From positions 62,001-126,000 of the forward strand of contig NSJJ01000008.1 of NCBI GenBank assembly GCA_002632355.1: a stretch of DNA of 64,000 nucleotides, in the 5' to 3' direction. Position numbers and translations under genes: made by a program. This DNA comes from Sulfuricella denitrificans. Lineage in GTDB: Bacteria > Pseudomonadota > Gammaproteobacteria > Burkholderiales > Sulfuricellaceae. Below the pieces are notes generated by a model that saw only the letters and a list, made by a program, of their open reading frames with translations, had not been told where the DNA came from and did not search any database. Positions 51,850-60,687 of the stretch are shown one piece after another. Numbering within the stretch: position 1 is the stretch's first letter; every line of letters starts with the position of its first letter.

Positions 51850-53847
51850 ATGCTTTCCAAACTCAATGCCCCGCAACGCGAGGCAGTCAAATATCTCGAT
51901 GGCCCGCTGCTGGTCCTGGCAGGCGCCGGCAGCGGCAAGACCCGCGTCATCACGCACAAGATTGTCTATCTGATCGAAACCTGCGGCTTCAGCGCCGGCA
52001 ATATTGCCGCCATCACCTTTACCAACAAGGCGGCGAAAGAAATGCAGGAGCGTGTGGGGAAACTGCTGCAAGGCAAGTCTGCACGCGGCCTGACCGTCAC
52101 CACCTTTCACTCCCTCGGCCTGCACATCTTGCGTCAGGAAGCCGGGCACCTGGGCTACAAGCCGCGTTTCTCGGTGCTTGATTCATCGGACAGCGCGGGC
52201 ATCCTCAACGATATTCTGAAAACCACCGACAAGAAAGAAATCCGCCGCGCCCAGTCGGTCATTTCCAACTGGAAGAATGCCCAGTTGCCGCCCTTCCTGG
52301 CCGCGCAGCATGCCAAGGATGAAGTCGAACGCCAGCTTGCCGTCATTTACCAGGCCTATCAGGATACTTTGCAAGCCTATCAGGCGATGGATTTCGACGA
52401 CCTGATCCGCCTGCCGGTCGAACTGTTCGAAAAGCATCCGGAAGTGCTGGAAAAATGGCGCGACAAGCTGCGCTACCTGCTGATCGACGAATACCAGGAC
52501 ACCAATACCTGCCAGTATCAGCTGGTGAAGCAGCTTGCCGGCAGTCGCGGCGCCTTTACCGCAGTGGGTGACGACGACCAGGCCATCTATGCCTGGCGCG
52601 GTGCCAATGTGGAGAATCTCAAGGCCCTGCAGGACGATTACCCCAGGCTGCAGGTGATCAAGCTGGAACAGAATTACCGCTCCACCGTGCGCATCCTGCG
52701 CGCCGCCAACACGCTGATTGCCAACAACCCCAAGCTGTTCGAAAAGAAGCTGTGGAGCGAGCTGGGGCACGGAGATCCGATCCAGATCATGGCCGCGAAG
52801 GATGAAGAGCAGGAGGCGGAAAATGTCGTCATGCGCCTGCAAACCCACAAATTCCAGCACCGCACGCGCTTTGCCGATTATGCGATCCTCTATCGTGGCA
52901 ACCATCAGGCACGCATTTTCGAGCAGCAGCTGCGCAACGAAAAAATCCCGTACCTTCTTTCCGGCGGCCAGTCGTTCTTCGACCGCACCGAAATCAAGGA
53001 CATCATCGCCTACCTGCGCCTGCTGGCCAACAGCGACGACGATCCGGCCTTCATCCGCGCGGTGACCACGCCGAAGCGCGGTATCGGCACCAGCACGCTG
53101 GAAAAACTCGGCAACTATGCCGCCGGGCGCCACCTCAGCCTGTTCGCCGCCGCCTTCGAGGCCGGCATGGAGCATCAGCTCGGCGCCAAGCAATACCATC
53201 CGCTGATGGAGTTCTGCAATTTCATCAACGGCATCTCTCTGCGCGCCGAGCGCGAGCCCTGCGCCACCATCATGGCCGACCTGCTTGATGCCATCGGCTA
53301 TGAATCCCACCTTTTCGACCAGGAAGAGGCTCGCGCGGCACAGAACAAGTGGAACAACGTGCAGGAATTCATTGGCTGGATCAATAAAAAGGGCGAGGAA
53401 GACGGCAAGACCGTGATCGAGCTGACCCAAACCATCGCCCTGATCAATATTCTGGACAGCCGTGAGGATCAGGAAGTGGACGCCGTGCGCCTGTCGACCC
53501 TGCATGCCGCGAAAGGACTGGAATACCCGCATGTTTTTCTGGTCGGTGTGGAGGAAGGGATCCTGCCCCACCGCGAGAGTGTCGACAATGGCCAGATCGA
53601 GGAAGAGCGGCGTCTGATGTATGTGGGCATTACCCGTGCCCAGAAGGGGCTGACCCTGTCACACTGCCATAAGCGCAAGCGTGCCGGGGAATGGCAGGGC
53701 TGCGAACCCAGCCGCTTTATTGGGGAGCTGCATCAGGAAGACTTGCGCGGCACAGGGTTCGGTCAGGCCGACCCGGAGGCGCAGAAGACCGAAGGCACGG
53801 CCCGGCTGGCGCAGATCAGGGCAATGCTGGCGGGTTACTCAAAATAA
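51850..53847 (+). CDS. rep: ATP-dependent DNA helicase Rep (UvrD/PcrA family)
   Basis: 665 aa SF1A helicase that clears proteins ahead of replication forks. Starts MLSKLNAPQREAVKYLDGPLLVLAGAGSGKT (Walker A 25-31 region), then AITFTNKAAKEMQERV, VTTFHSLG, the Walker B LLIDEYQDTN, VGDDDQAIYAWRGA, LEQNYRS, and LSTLHAAKGLEYPHVFLVGVEEGILPH and RRLMYVGITRAQ. Length and the EEGILPH-type motif fit Rep rather than UvrD. It stands alone, divergent from the norE-like gene, and ends at a strong bidirectional terminator. Confidence 0.95.
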   Translation: MLSKLNAPQREAVKYLDGPLLVLAGAGSGKTRVITHKIVYLIETCGFSAGNIAAITFTNKAAKEMQERVGKLLQGKSARGLTVTTFHSLGLHILRQEAGHLGYKPRFSVLDSSDSAGILNDILKTTDKKEIRRAQSVISNWKNAQLPPFLAAQHAKDEVERQLAVIYQAYQDTLQAYQAMDFDDLIRLPVELFEKHPEVLEKWRDKLRYLLIDEYQDTNTCQYQLVKQLAGSRGAFTAVGDDDQAIYAWRGANVENLKALQDDYPRLQVIKLEQNYRSTVRILRAANTLIANNPKLFEKKLWSELGHGDPIQIMAAKDEEQEAENVVMRLQTHKFQHRTRFADYAILYRGNHQARIFEQQLRNEKIPYLLSGGQSFFDRTEIKDIIAYLRLLANSDDDPAFIRAVTTPKRGIGTSTLEKLGNYAAGRHLSLFAAAFEAGMEHQLGAKQYHPLMEFCNFINGISLRAEREPCATIMADLLDAIGYESHLFDQEEARAAQNKWNNVQEFIGWINKKGEEDGKTVIELTQTIALINILDSREDQEVDAVRLSTLHAAKGLEYPHVFLVGVEEGILPHRESVDNGQIEEERRLMYVGITRAQKGLTLSHCHKRKRAGEWQGCEPSRFIGELHQEDLRGTGFGQADPEAQKTEGTARLAQIRAMLAGYSK

Positions 53848-53849
53848 AT

Positions 53850-53881
53850 AAAGGGCGCAGCATTTTCATGCTGCGCCCTTT
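53850..53881. terminator. Bidirectional terminator between rep and the cytochrome c gene
   Basis: Perfect 13-base stem AAAGGGCGCAGCA (53850-53862) with TGCTGCGCCCTTT (53869-53881) and a 6-base loop. It serves rep from the left and the cytochrome c5 gene (stop at 53906) from the right. Confidence 0.92.
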
Positions 53882-53905
53882 CGCCGGCTTTATAAAACAA
53901 GAGAT

Positions 53906-54397
53906 TTATGGTGCGGTGAACTTGGCGCCAGCGGAATTGCCCATGTAAGCCACGGCACGGGCCAGTTCAGCATCTGACAGATCAGATGCGCCGCCACGAG
54001 CCGGCATGGTGCGAATGCCTTCGACTGCATGTTTGACCAAGGTGTTATAACCCTGACCGATACGGCTTGCCCAGTCGCCCTTGTTGCCATATTTGGGTGC
54101 GCCCAGCGCTCCAGAGGTGTGGCATGCGGTACACACGGCATTGAAAACTTCTTCGCCATTCTTTTCTACTTTGACCGCATTGGCGTCCACCACCTTGACC
54201 TCGCCTACCGGCTTGATACGTTCAGCAACAACCTTGGACTGGGCGTCGGTATCCTGGTTCATATGGGAAGCCTGGATGCCAAGTACCAGTTGAATAATCA
54301 GGAAAATGGCGATCAACGGTGCAACCAGACCGCCGACGGTCGCAACAACAACCTGCATGGGAGTGGTTTTTGTCATCTCTTCGTGATGGGCGCTCAT
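53906..54397 (-). CDS. Cytochrome c5-type membrane-anchored monohaem protein
   Basis: 163 aa. A membrane anchor at about 15-42 is followed by a linker and one class I cytochrome c domain. The haem motif is CTACH (Cys89, Cys92, His93) and the distal Met131 lies in GIRTMPARGG. EVFNAVCTACHTSGALGAPKYGNKGDW is the c5 pattern. It is likely an electron carrier between bc1 and a terminal oxidase on the outer face of the inner membrane. It is divergent from lpxC, and AAGGATTGACTC lies before the ATG. Confidence 0.92.
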   Translation of the reverse strand: MSAHHEEMTKTTPMQVVVATVGGLVAPLIAIFLIIQLVLGIQASHMNQDTDAQSKVVAERIKPVGEVKVVDANAVKVEKNGEEVFNAVCTACHTSGALGAPKYGNKGDWASRIGQGYNTLVKHAVEGIRTMPARGGASDLSDAELARAVAYMGNSAGAKFTAP

Positions 54398-54672
54398 GAG
54401 TCAATCCTTAACCTGGAATTCAAAAGTTGCGAATTATAACGACAATCCGCATGGTTTGCATCACATGCATTGCCCAATAAATTACTTTTGTTTGCATCCA
54501 GATCATATCAGTTTAGAATGCTAAACCTTTTTTGTTTTGAATTCTGGTGTTGCGGCACAGTCGATCAGGCATCATAAGCCGCATTAAAAAGGCGATCTAA
54601 TCTATTGATGATTAAACATTATGGCCATACAATAGCACGGGGATTATTATCGCTCGCAGTGGGCGCAAGATC
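54398..54672. other. Divergent promoter region between cytochrome c5 and lpxC
   Basis: 275 bases, AT-rich, with no credible gene. Both flanking genes start here. I searched for FNR-type dyads (TTGAT-N4-ATCAA) and found none that fit; I cannot point to a single certain -35/-10 pair. The usual upstream neighbour of lpxC, ftsZ, is not here, so lpxC probably has its own promoter. Confidence 0.5.
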
Positions 54673-55587
54673 ATGATCAAACAACGTACTTTGAAAAACA
54701 TTATCCGGGCGACCGGGATTGGCCTGCATACCGGCGAGAAGGTCTATCTGACCTTGCGCCCGGCCGCCCCGAACACCGGGATCGTATTTCGCCGCGTTGA
54801 TCTCCCTCAGCCTGTCGAAATCCAGGCCAGGCCTGAAAGTGTGGGCGATACCCGGCTCTCCTCCTCGCTCGAACAGAATGGTGCGAAAGTTTCCACAGTG
54901 GAACACCTGATGGCTGCTTTGGCTGGGCTCGGTATTGATAATATCTATATTGATTTGTCCGCCGCTGAAGTGCCAATTATGGATGGATCGGCTTCACCCT
55001 TCGTGTTTTTGCTGCAATCGGCAGGTATCGAGGAGCAGAATGCCGCCAAAAAATACATTCGTATCAAGAAAACCGTCGAAGTCCATGACGGGGACAAGTG
55101 GGTTCGTTTCGAGCCTCACAATGGTTTCAGGGTGAATTTCACCATCGATTTCGATCATCCGGTGTTCGAAACATCAGGGCAGTCCATTACGCTGGATTTG
55201 GCGCAGGCATCATTCGTCAAGGAAATTTCCCGCGCCCGTACCTTCGGCTTCATGCAGGATGTTGAAACGCTACGTACTCACGGCCTGGCGCTGGGCGGAA
55301 GCATGGATAATGCAATCGTGATGGACGAATACCGCGTGCTCAACAGCGACGGGTTGCGCTATGAAGATGAATTCGTGAAGCACAAAGTGCTCGATGCCAT
55401 CGGCGATCTCTATATTCTGGGGCACCCGCTGATCGGTTCTTTTACTGCCTTCAAGTCTGGACATGCACTCAATAATCGCCTGTTGCGCACTCTGCTGGCA
55501 GATGCCGAAGCGTGGGAGTTCGTGTCTTTCGACCGGGCTGAGCAGGCGCCGGACGCCTTGCTGAATTTCTTCAACCAGACCGCTTGA
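54673..55587 (+). CDS. lpxC: UDP-3-O-acyl-N-acetylglucosamine deacetylase
   Basis: Committed step of lipid A synthesis; a zinc deacetylase of 304 aa (E. coli 305). Begins [24 protein letters not shown]. Zinc ligands His78 ([10 protein letters not shown]), His237 and Asp241 ([12 protein letters not shown]), and the catalytic His264 (FKSGHALNN) are all in place. Its last four bases overlap the TTG start of the next small gene. The supply of lipid A ties it to msbA and the glycosyltransferases at 20736-30145. Confidence 0.97.
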   Translation: MIKQRTLKNIIRATGIGLHTGEKVYLTLRPAAPNTGIVFRRVDLPQPVEIQARPESVGDTRLSSSLEQNGAKVSTVEHLMAALAGLGIDNIYIDLSAAEVPIMDGSASPFVFLLQSAGIEEQNAAKKYIRIKKTVEVHDGDKWVRFEPHNGFRVNFTIDFDHPVFETSGQSITLDLAQASFVKEISRARTFGFMQDVETLRTHGLALGGSMDNAIVMDEYRVLNSDGLRYEDEFVKHKVLDAIGDLYILGHPLIGSFTAFKSGHALNNRLLRTLLADAEAWEFVSFDRAEQAPDALLNFFNQTA

Positions 55588-55778
55588 TCGTTCTTCGCCT
55601 TGCCATCTACCTTGCCTTGATCGGGATCGTTTCATCCCTGATCATCGGAGTGTTGTTGCGGGACCGGCGTTACTTTCGGCTGGCTTGGCAAATCCTCAAG
55701 TTTTCCATCGTGCTGTTACTGGTTTTTTCCGCCCTGATTTTCATGGGTCGCGCTGTCCTCTACCGCATGCCGCTTTAA
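55584..55778 (+). CDS. Small two-helix membrane protein
   Basis: 64 aa. The start is TTG 55584, which overlaps the lpxC stop (TTGA), so translation is probably coupled. Two transmembrane helices ([22 protein letters not shown] and [23 protein letters not shown]) join through a short basic loop [10 protein letters not shown]. No named family recognised, though short proteins of this type lie after lpxC in related genomes (recollection, not checked). Its 3' 63 bases overlap the end of the convergent dciA-like gene. Confidence 0.7.
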   Translation: MIVLRLAIYLALIGIVSSLIIGVLLRDRRYFRLAWQILKFSIVLLLVFSALIFMGRAVLYRMPL

Positions 55779-56189
55779 CAGGGTTTCGATTGCCTGCTTC
55801 AGTGGTGAATCCTCCAGTTCGCCAGCCAGTCGGCGCAAACTGGCCGCTCCCCCGGAGCCCAGGTTCAGTGTCTTTGGCGGTTTTTCCCTGTGCGGGACGA
55901 AGCCAGCTTGCACTCGCACCAGAATTGAAGTAACCTCGAAGCCCTTTTTTTGAAATTTTTCCAGCAAAGTCGGTGCAAGTTGACGAGCCTTGGCGGCGAT
56001 TGCGCCATTGCTTGCATACAGCACCAGCACGCTGTCCTGCAAACCGCTTATCTGGCACATCTGGGCCAAAGGCGGGGGCGCAAGTCCCTCCCATACCCGC
56101 TGCAGTTCGGATAGGTGTGCGACCCGAGCGGCCAGAGCCGCAAGGCCGGTCGCTGAAGTGAAGTAGGATTGCAGTTTGCGTACGCTCAT
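55716..56189 (-). CDS. dciA: DUF721/DciA-family protein (DnaB helicase loader)
   Basis: 157 aa. The DUF721 core is about 1-95: LQSYFTSATGLAALAARVAHLSELQRVWEGLAPPPLAQMCQIS, VLVLYASNGAIAAKARQLAPTLLEKFQ, with VLVRVQ at the end of the KH-like fold. DciA loads or operates DnaB in bacteria that lack DnaC (family knowledge). The C-terminal tail is polar. It is divergent from the M23 peptidase with 15 bases between the starts, and overlaps the small membrane-protein gene tail-to-tail by 63 bases. Confidence 0.85.
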   Translation of the reverse strand: MSVRKLQSYFTSATGLAALAARVAHLSELQRVWEGLAPPPLAQMCQISGLQDSVLVLYASNGAIAAKARQLAPTLLEKFQKKGFEVTSILVRVQAGFVPHREKPPKTLNLGSGGAASLRRLAGELEDSPLKQAIETLLKRHAVEDSATHENQGGKNQ

Positions 56190-56204
56190 GGAGGGTTTTG
56201 CCTC

Positions 56205-57074
56205 TTGAACATCATTTTCGTGTCGAATAGTCTGGCCAGGGGTAAAAGTATCACCCTCGGCCGCAACCAGGCCATCGCGCTTATTCTGGGCTGGGTATCC
56301 TTACCCGTTATCATCGCGCTTGGCGTTTATTATTCCATGCTTTACGGCAATCCTGCTCAGCCGGCAAACAAAACGGCTCACGTACAGGAAAATCTCAATA
56401 CCATGGCTGCCCGCCTTGGCCAGTTGCAGGCGCAGGTACTGCGGCTGGATGCTGTGGGGGGGCGATTGGCCAAACATTTCGGGCTGCCTGAACAGGAGTT
56501 TGACTTCAGCAAACAGCCGGGCCAGGGGGGCGCGGAAACTGCTGCCCCGCAGTACCAGCTTGACGCACATCAGCTTGAACGCGAGCTGGCCATGTTCGCC
56601 CGCCAACTCGAAGAACGCTCCAGGAGTCTCGGTTTACTCGAGGCCATGACCTTGCGTGAGCAGGTCGTAAAAAGCACTTCCCCCACCCTGCAGCCCGTTT
56701 CTGCGGGTTGGTTTTCTTCCAATTACGGCTGGCGTATCGACCCCTTCAGCGGCAAGAAGGCTTTTCATGAAGGGGTGGACTTCATGGCGGAGGTCGGCAC
56801 TCCCGTCAAGGCAGCTGCAGGTGGTGTGGTGGTTTACTCTGAATATCACCCCCAATATGGTAATATGGTGAGCATTGACCATGGCAATGGGACAGTGAGT
56901 CGCTACGCGCATGCATCCAGGCTCCTGGTCAAGGTGAACGACATTGTGCTGCAGGGTCAGAAAATTGCCGAGGTCGGCTCTACTGGCCGTTCTACCGGGC
57001 CACACCTGCATTTTGAAGTGCTAAGAAACGGCGCTCCACAGAATCCGGCACGTTACCTTCAAACCGCAGGGTAA
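56205..57074 (+). CDS. M23-family metallopeptidase (membrane-anchored)
   Basis: 289 aa from TTG 56205 with GGAGGG ten bases before; this is the only start that keeps the N-terminal cytoplasmic tail (NIIFVSNSLARGKSITLGRNQ) and transmembrane helix (about 27-48). A coiled-coil region follows (about 65-145), then the LytM domain: AGWFSSNYGWRIDPFSGKKAFHEGVDFMAEVGTPVKA, SIDHGNGTVSRYAHAS and TGRSTGPHLHFEVLRNG. Zinc ligands His and Asp (FHEGVDF) and HLHFE are intact, so it is probably an active peptidoglycan endopeptidase. It sits before secA, a common arrangement in betaproteobacteria. Confidence 0.9.
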   Translation: MNIIFVSNSLARGKSITLGRNQAIALILGWVSLPVIIALGVYYSMLYGNPAQPANKTAHVQENLNTMAARLGQLQAQVLRLDAVGGRLAKHFGLPEQEFDFSKQPGQGGAETAAPQYQLDAHQLERELAMFARQLEERSRSLGLLEAMTLREQVVKSTSPTLQPVSAGWFSSNYGWRIDPFSGKKAFHEGVDFMAEVGTPVKAAAGGVVVYSEYHPQYGNMVSIDHGNGTVSRYAHASRLLVKVNDIVLQGQKIAEVGSTGRSTGPHLHFEVLRNGAPQNPARYLQTAG

Positions 57075-57083
57075 CGAACAACA

Positions 57084-57145
57084 GGAGGCTCAGAAACCCG
57101 GCATCCCTCTGGATGCTCAGGGTTGTCTGAGCCTCCCTAATTTTT
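57084..57145 (+). terminator. Strong hairpin with T-run between M23 peptidase and secA
   Basis: Outer stem GGAGGCTCAGA (57084-57094) with TCTGAGCCTCC (57126-57136), 11 perfect pairs, continued by AACCC/GGGTT and CATCC/GGATG inner pairs, then TTTTT at 57141-57145. It is an excellent terminator but lies only 14 bases before the secA ATG, so it may also attenuate secA or block its ribosome site. Confidence 0.85.
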
Positions 57146-57158
57146 GATAGAAGTTTCC

Positions 57159-59888
57159 ATGATTACCAAGCTCGTCAGAAAACTTTTCGGCAGCCGCAAC
57201 GACAGGCTGATCAAACAATACATGCAAACCGTGCGTGCCATCAACGCACTGGAGCCATCCATCTCGGGCCTCAGCGATGATCAGTTGCGCGCCAAGACGG
57301 ATGAATTCAAGCAACGCTACGCCAAGGGAGAACGTCTCGACGACATGTTGCCGGAGGCTTTCGCGGTGGTGCGCGAGGCAAGCAAACGTATCCTTGAAAT
57401 GCGCCACTTCGATGTGCAAATGGTTGGCGGTATGGCGCTGCACTACGGCAAAATCTCTGAAATGCGCACCGGCGAGGGTAAAACCCTGGTTGCCACCCTG
57501 CCGTCCTATCTCAACGCCCTGTCTGGAAAAGGCGTTCATGTGGTGACGGTCAACGACTACCTGGCACGCCGCGACGCAGAATGGATGGGGCGCTTGCATG
57601 GCTTTCTCGGGCTTTCAGTGGGCATCAACCTGCCCAACATGTCGCACGAGGAAAAGCAGCAGGCCTATGCCGCAGACATTACTTACGGCACCAACAACGA
57701 ATATGGCTTCGACTACCTGCGCGACAACATGGTCTACCAGCCCACGGAACGCGTACAGCGCAGCCTCAATTATGCCATCGTGGACGAAGTGGACTCGATC
57801 CTGATCGACGAGGCGCGGACCCCGCTGATTATTTCCGGTCAGGCTGACGACAATATCGACCTTTATCACCTTGTCAATGAACTGGCGCCCAAACTGATCA
57901 AACAGGAGAAGGAAGATGGCGCCGGCGACTACAGCGTGGACGAGAAAGCGCATCAGGTGCTGCTCAGCGAGGAAGGTCACGAGCACGCCGAGCAGTTGCT
58001 GGCCGAAGCGGGTCTTCTGTTGCCGGGTTCAAGCCTTTACGATGCCTCCAACATCGCGCTGATGCATCACATGTATGCAGCGCTGCGCGCCCATGCTTTG
58101 TACCATCTCGACCAGCATTACGTGGTGCAGAATGGCGAAATCGTTATCGTGGACGAATTCACGGGACGCTTGATGTCTGGGCGCCGCTGGTCGGATGGCC
58201 TGCATCAGGCCGTGGAAGCCAAGGAAGGCGTGCAGATCCAGCGCGAGAACCAGACGCTGGCTTCCATCACCTTCCAGAACTATTTCCGCATGTATGGCAA
58301 GCTGTCGGGCATGACTGGCACTGCCGACACCGAAGCTTTCGAGTTCCAGCAGATTTACGGTCTGGAGACGGTTGTCATCCCGACGCATCGCGACATGATC
58401 CGCGACGACCGTATGGATCAGGTGTTCCGTACGGCTGGCGAAAAATACCAGGCGGTCATCAACGATATCAAGGATTGCCAGAAACACGGCCAGCCTGTGC
58501 TGGTCGGTACCACATCGATCGAAAGCTCCGAGCTGCTGTCGAAAATGCTGACGCAGGCCAAGCTTCCGCATGAAGTGCTTAACGCCAAGCAGCATGCACG
58601 CGAGGCGGAAATCGTCGCGCAGGCCGGGCGTCCCGGTGCCATTACCATTGCCACCAACATGGCGGGCCGCGGTACCGACATCGTTCTGGGCGGCAGCATC
58701 GAACGCGATATCCACGCCATCCGCAATGATGAAACTCTGGGCGAGGAAGAAAAAGCTGCCCGGATCGCAGCACGCAAAGCCGAGTGGCAACCTGTTCACG
58801 ACCAGGTACTTGCCAATGGCGGTTTGCATATCATCGGTACTGAACGGCATGAATCCCGTCGCGTCGACAACCAGTTGCGTGGTCGTGCCGGGCGCCAGGG
58901 CGATCCCGGATCAAGCCGTTTCTTCCTCTCGCTGGAAGACCCGCTGCTGCGTATTTTTGCTTCGGATCGCGTAGCCTCCATCATGGAGAGGCTCAAGATG
59001 CCAGAGGGCGAGGCGATCGAACATCCATGGGTGACACGCGCCATCGAGAATGCCCAGCGCAAGGTGGAGGCCCGCAACTTCGATATCCGCAAGCAACTGC
59101 TGGAGTACGATGACGTTTCCAACGATCAGCGCAAGGTTATATATGCCCAGCGCAACGAACTGCTGGAAGCCGAAGATATTTCCGAAACGATCCACGCCAT
59201 GCGCGAAGACGTCATCCGGCAGACCTTTGCTACATACATTCCGCACCAGAGCATGGAAGAGCAGTGGGATGTCCCGGGGCTTGAAAAATATCTGCAGGCC
59301 GAACTGCAAATGGGCTTGCCGCTTGCGCAGTGGCTGGAGGAGGATTCCAAACTTGGTGAGGAAGGCCTGCTCAATCGCGTTCTGGACGCGGTACATGCGC
59401 TCTATCAGGCAAAGCTTGAACAGGTAGGGGCTGAAGTGCTCCATCATTTTGAGCGCGCTGTCATGTTGCAAAGCATGGATACCCACTGGCGCGAACATCT
59501 CTCTGCGCTGGACCTGCTGCGCCAGGGCATTCACCTGCGCGGCTATGCCCAGAAGAATCCTAAGCAGGAGTACAAACGCGAGGCTTTCGAGTTGTTTTCC
59601 GCACTGCTGGAACGCATCAAGTCGGAGGTGACTCAGGTCACCATGACCGTTCAGGTGAAGAGCGAGGAAGATGTTGCTGCGGTGGAAGACCAGTTGCCCG
59701 TAACGGATAATATTCAGTACCAGCACGCCGATTATGATGAAACGCTAGGTCGGGAAGAAGGCGATGATGAGGGCGACGACGAAAGGCACGAACCTTTTGT
59801 TCGCAATGGCGACAAGGTTGGACGCAACGATCCATGTCCCTGCGGTTCTGGGAAAAAATACAAGCAGTGCCATGGAAAACTTAGCTAA
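57159..59888 (+). CDS. secA: Preprotein translocase ATPase SecA
   Basis: 909 aa motor of the Sec pathway. The start is ATG 57159 ([20 protein letters not shown] matches SecA; the TTG at 57144 is rejected). Walker A MRTGEGKT (102-109), DEVD (209-212) in [13 protein letters not shown], the pre-protein crosslinking domain, [48 protein letters not shown], and a C-terminal zinc motif [14 protein letters not shown] that binds SecB. The ribosome site before the ATG is poor (AGAAG) and lies just after the large hairpin, so translation control is plausible. Confidence 0.97.
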   Translation: MITKLVRKLFGSRNDRLIKQYMQTVRAINALEPSISGLSDDQLRAKTDEFKQRYAKGERLDDMLPEAFAVVREASKRILEMRHFDVQMVGGMALHYGKISEMRTGEGKTLVATLPSYLNALSGKGVHVVTVNDYLARRDAEWMGRLHGFLGLSVGINLPNMSHEEKQQAYAADITYGTNNEYGFDYLRDNMVYQPTERVQRSLNYAIVDEVDSILIDEARTPLIISGQADDNIDLYHLVNELAPKLIKQEKEDGAGDYSVDEKAHQVLLSEEGHEHAEQLLAEAGLLLPGSSLYDASNIALMHHMYAALRAHALYHLDQHYVVQNGEIVIVDEFTGRLMSGRRWSDGLHQAVEAKEGVQIQRENQTLASITFQNYFRMYGKLSGMTGTADTEAFEFQQIYGLETVVIPTHRDMIRDDRMDQVFRTAGEKYQAVINDIKDCQKHGQPVLVGTTSIESSELLSKMLTQAKLPHEVLNAKQHAREAEIVAQAGRPGAITIATNMAGRGTDIVLGGSIERDIHAIRNDETLGEEEKAARIAARKAEWQPVHDQVLANGGLHIIGTERHESRRVDNQLRGRAGRQGDPGSSRFFLSLEDPLLRIFASDRVASIMERLKMPEGEAIEHPWVTRAIENAQRKVEARNFDIRKQLLEYDDVSNDQRKVIYAQRNELLEAEDISETIHAMREDVIRQTFATYIPHQSMEEQWDVPGLEKYLQAELQMGLPLAQWLEEDSKLGEEGLLNRVLDAVHALYQAKLEQVGAEVLHHFERAVMLQSMDTHWREHLSALDLLRQGIHLRGYAQKNPKQEYKREAFELFSALLERIKSEVTQVTMTVQVKSEEDVAAVEDQLPVTDNIQYQHADYDETLGREEGDDEGDDERHEPFVRNGDKVGRNDPCPCGSGKKYKQCHGKLS

Positions 59889-59914
59889 GTTGTTCCAGTA
59901 ATCCGAGTTTTCTT

Positions 59915-59970
59915 GAGGGCGTGTTAACAATCACTTCGCGCAGAAGCGAAGTCATTGTCAACACGCCCTT
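59915..59970. repeat. 25-base inverted repeat after secA
   Basis: Arms 59915-59939 and 59946-59970 pair at 22 of 25 positions with a 6-base loop (GCAGAA). The right arm, read in reverse, begins AAGGGCGTGTTGACAATGAC; the left arm begins GAGGGCGTGTTAACAATCAC. It ends the secA transcript but is much longer than a terminator, and its core AGGGCGTGTTGAC recurs at 20656-20668 after another stop codon. Confidence 0.8.
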
Positions 59971-60016
59971 ATTTATGTGTGCTCAATCTGGAGGCGAAGC
60001 GAGTAACGGAGAATTG

Positions 60017-60685
60017 CTACGAACAGCTTACAGCTTTTAGCTCCGTGCCTGGAAAATCCAGTTTCATCTTAATCAGATCGGTTTCGAGATTCCGGCCACT
60101 GGCCTTGATGGTTATAACGGTATGCCCATCATCAAGGATGCGGGGGCCTGAATGGGCGCTTTTCACGTTTTTTGCCCGGATTTGCGAGAGATATTTGTCC
60201 GCGGCGGCCTGAGTAGAGAATACGCCAAGGGAAATGGCGTACCGCCATTTGTTGTTGTCCTGCATGATCAGACTGTCTTCGATACCCAGACCTTTCAATT
60301 CCTCCTGTTTTTTCTGAGACTCAGTTTTTGATTTGAGGGGCGGAATATAGACCCAGTATTTGCTGGTTTTTTCAGGCGCATTACTTAAAGTAATTGCATC
60401 CTCACCCAGTTGAAGCGTCTTGAGCATATCCTGAACGTGAGCCAGTTCCGTTTTTGAAAAAATACCCCATTCCAGACAAATCCGGGGAGGGGGCGCGGGT
60501 TGTTCAGACTGTTGTGCTTGCGTTAAGTCAGCTTCCGGCAGCAAGTGGATCTGCTCTGCCCGGTAAGGCGTATGGTTTGCCATCGAGTCGCTGTCCGGAT
60601 TGTGCTGTGGCAGTTGCATCACGGCGAAGAATGCGACGTTGGAAATAACCAGCAGGGCGAATATCCAGCGCATGAATGCCATCAT
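60017..60685 (-). CDS. SPOR-domain protein, membrane-anchored
   Basis: 222 aa. One transmembrane helix (about 6-24, WIFALLVISNVAFFAVMQL), a polar linker, and a C-terminal SPOR-like domain (about 105-215: YWVYIPPLKSKTESQKKQEELKGLGIEDSLIMQDNNKWRYAISLGVFSTQAAADKYLSQIRAKNVKSAHSGPR). SPOR domains bind glycan-stripped septal peptidoglycan. The start follows the gcvPB stop by two bases, so it is in the glycine-cleavage operon by position, though the functions are unrelated. Confidence 0.82.
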   Translation of the reverse strand: MMAFMRWIFALLVISNVAFFAVMQLPQHNPDSDSMANHTPYRAEQIHLLPEADLTQAQQSEQPAPPPRICLEWGIFSKTELAHVQDMLKTLQLGEDAITLSNAPEKTSKYWVYIPPLKSKTESQKKQEELKGLGIEDSLIMQDNNKWRYAISLGVFSTQAAADKYLSQIRAKNVKSAHSGPRILDDGHTVITIKASGRNLETDLIKMKLDFPGTELKAVSCS

Positions 60686-60687
60686 GG

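Noticed and set aside
52183-53571. 462-codon open frame on the minus strand opposite rep
   Set aside because: It is a shadow of the rep helicase, with no ribosome site or motif.
54398-54672. FNR-type dyad between the cytochrome c5 gene and lpxC
   Set aside because: TTGAT occurs near 54607, but no ATCAA half-site stands at the required four-base distance.
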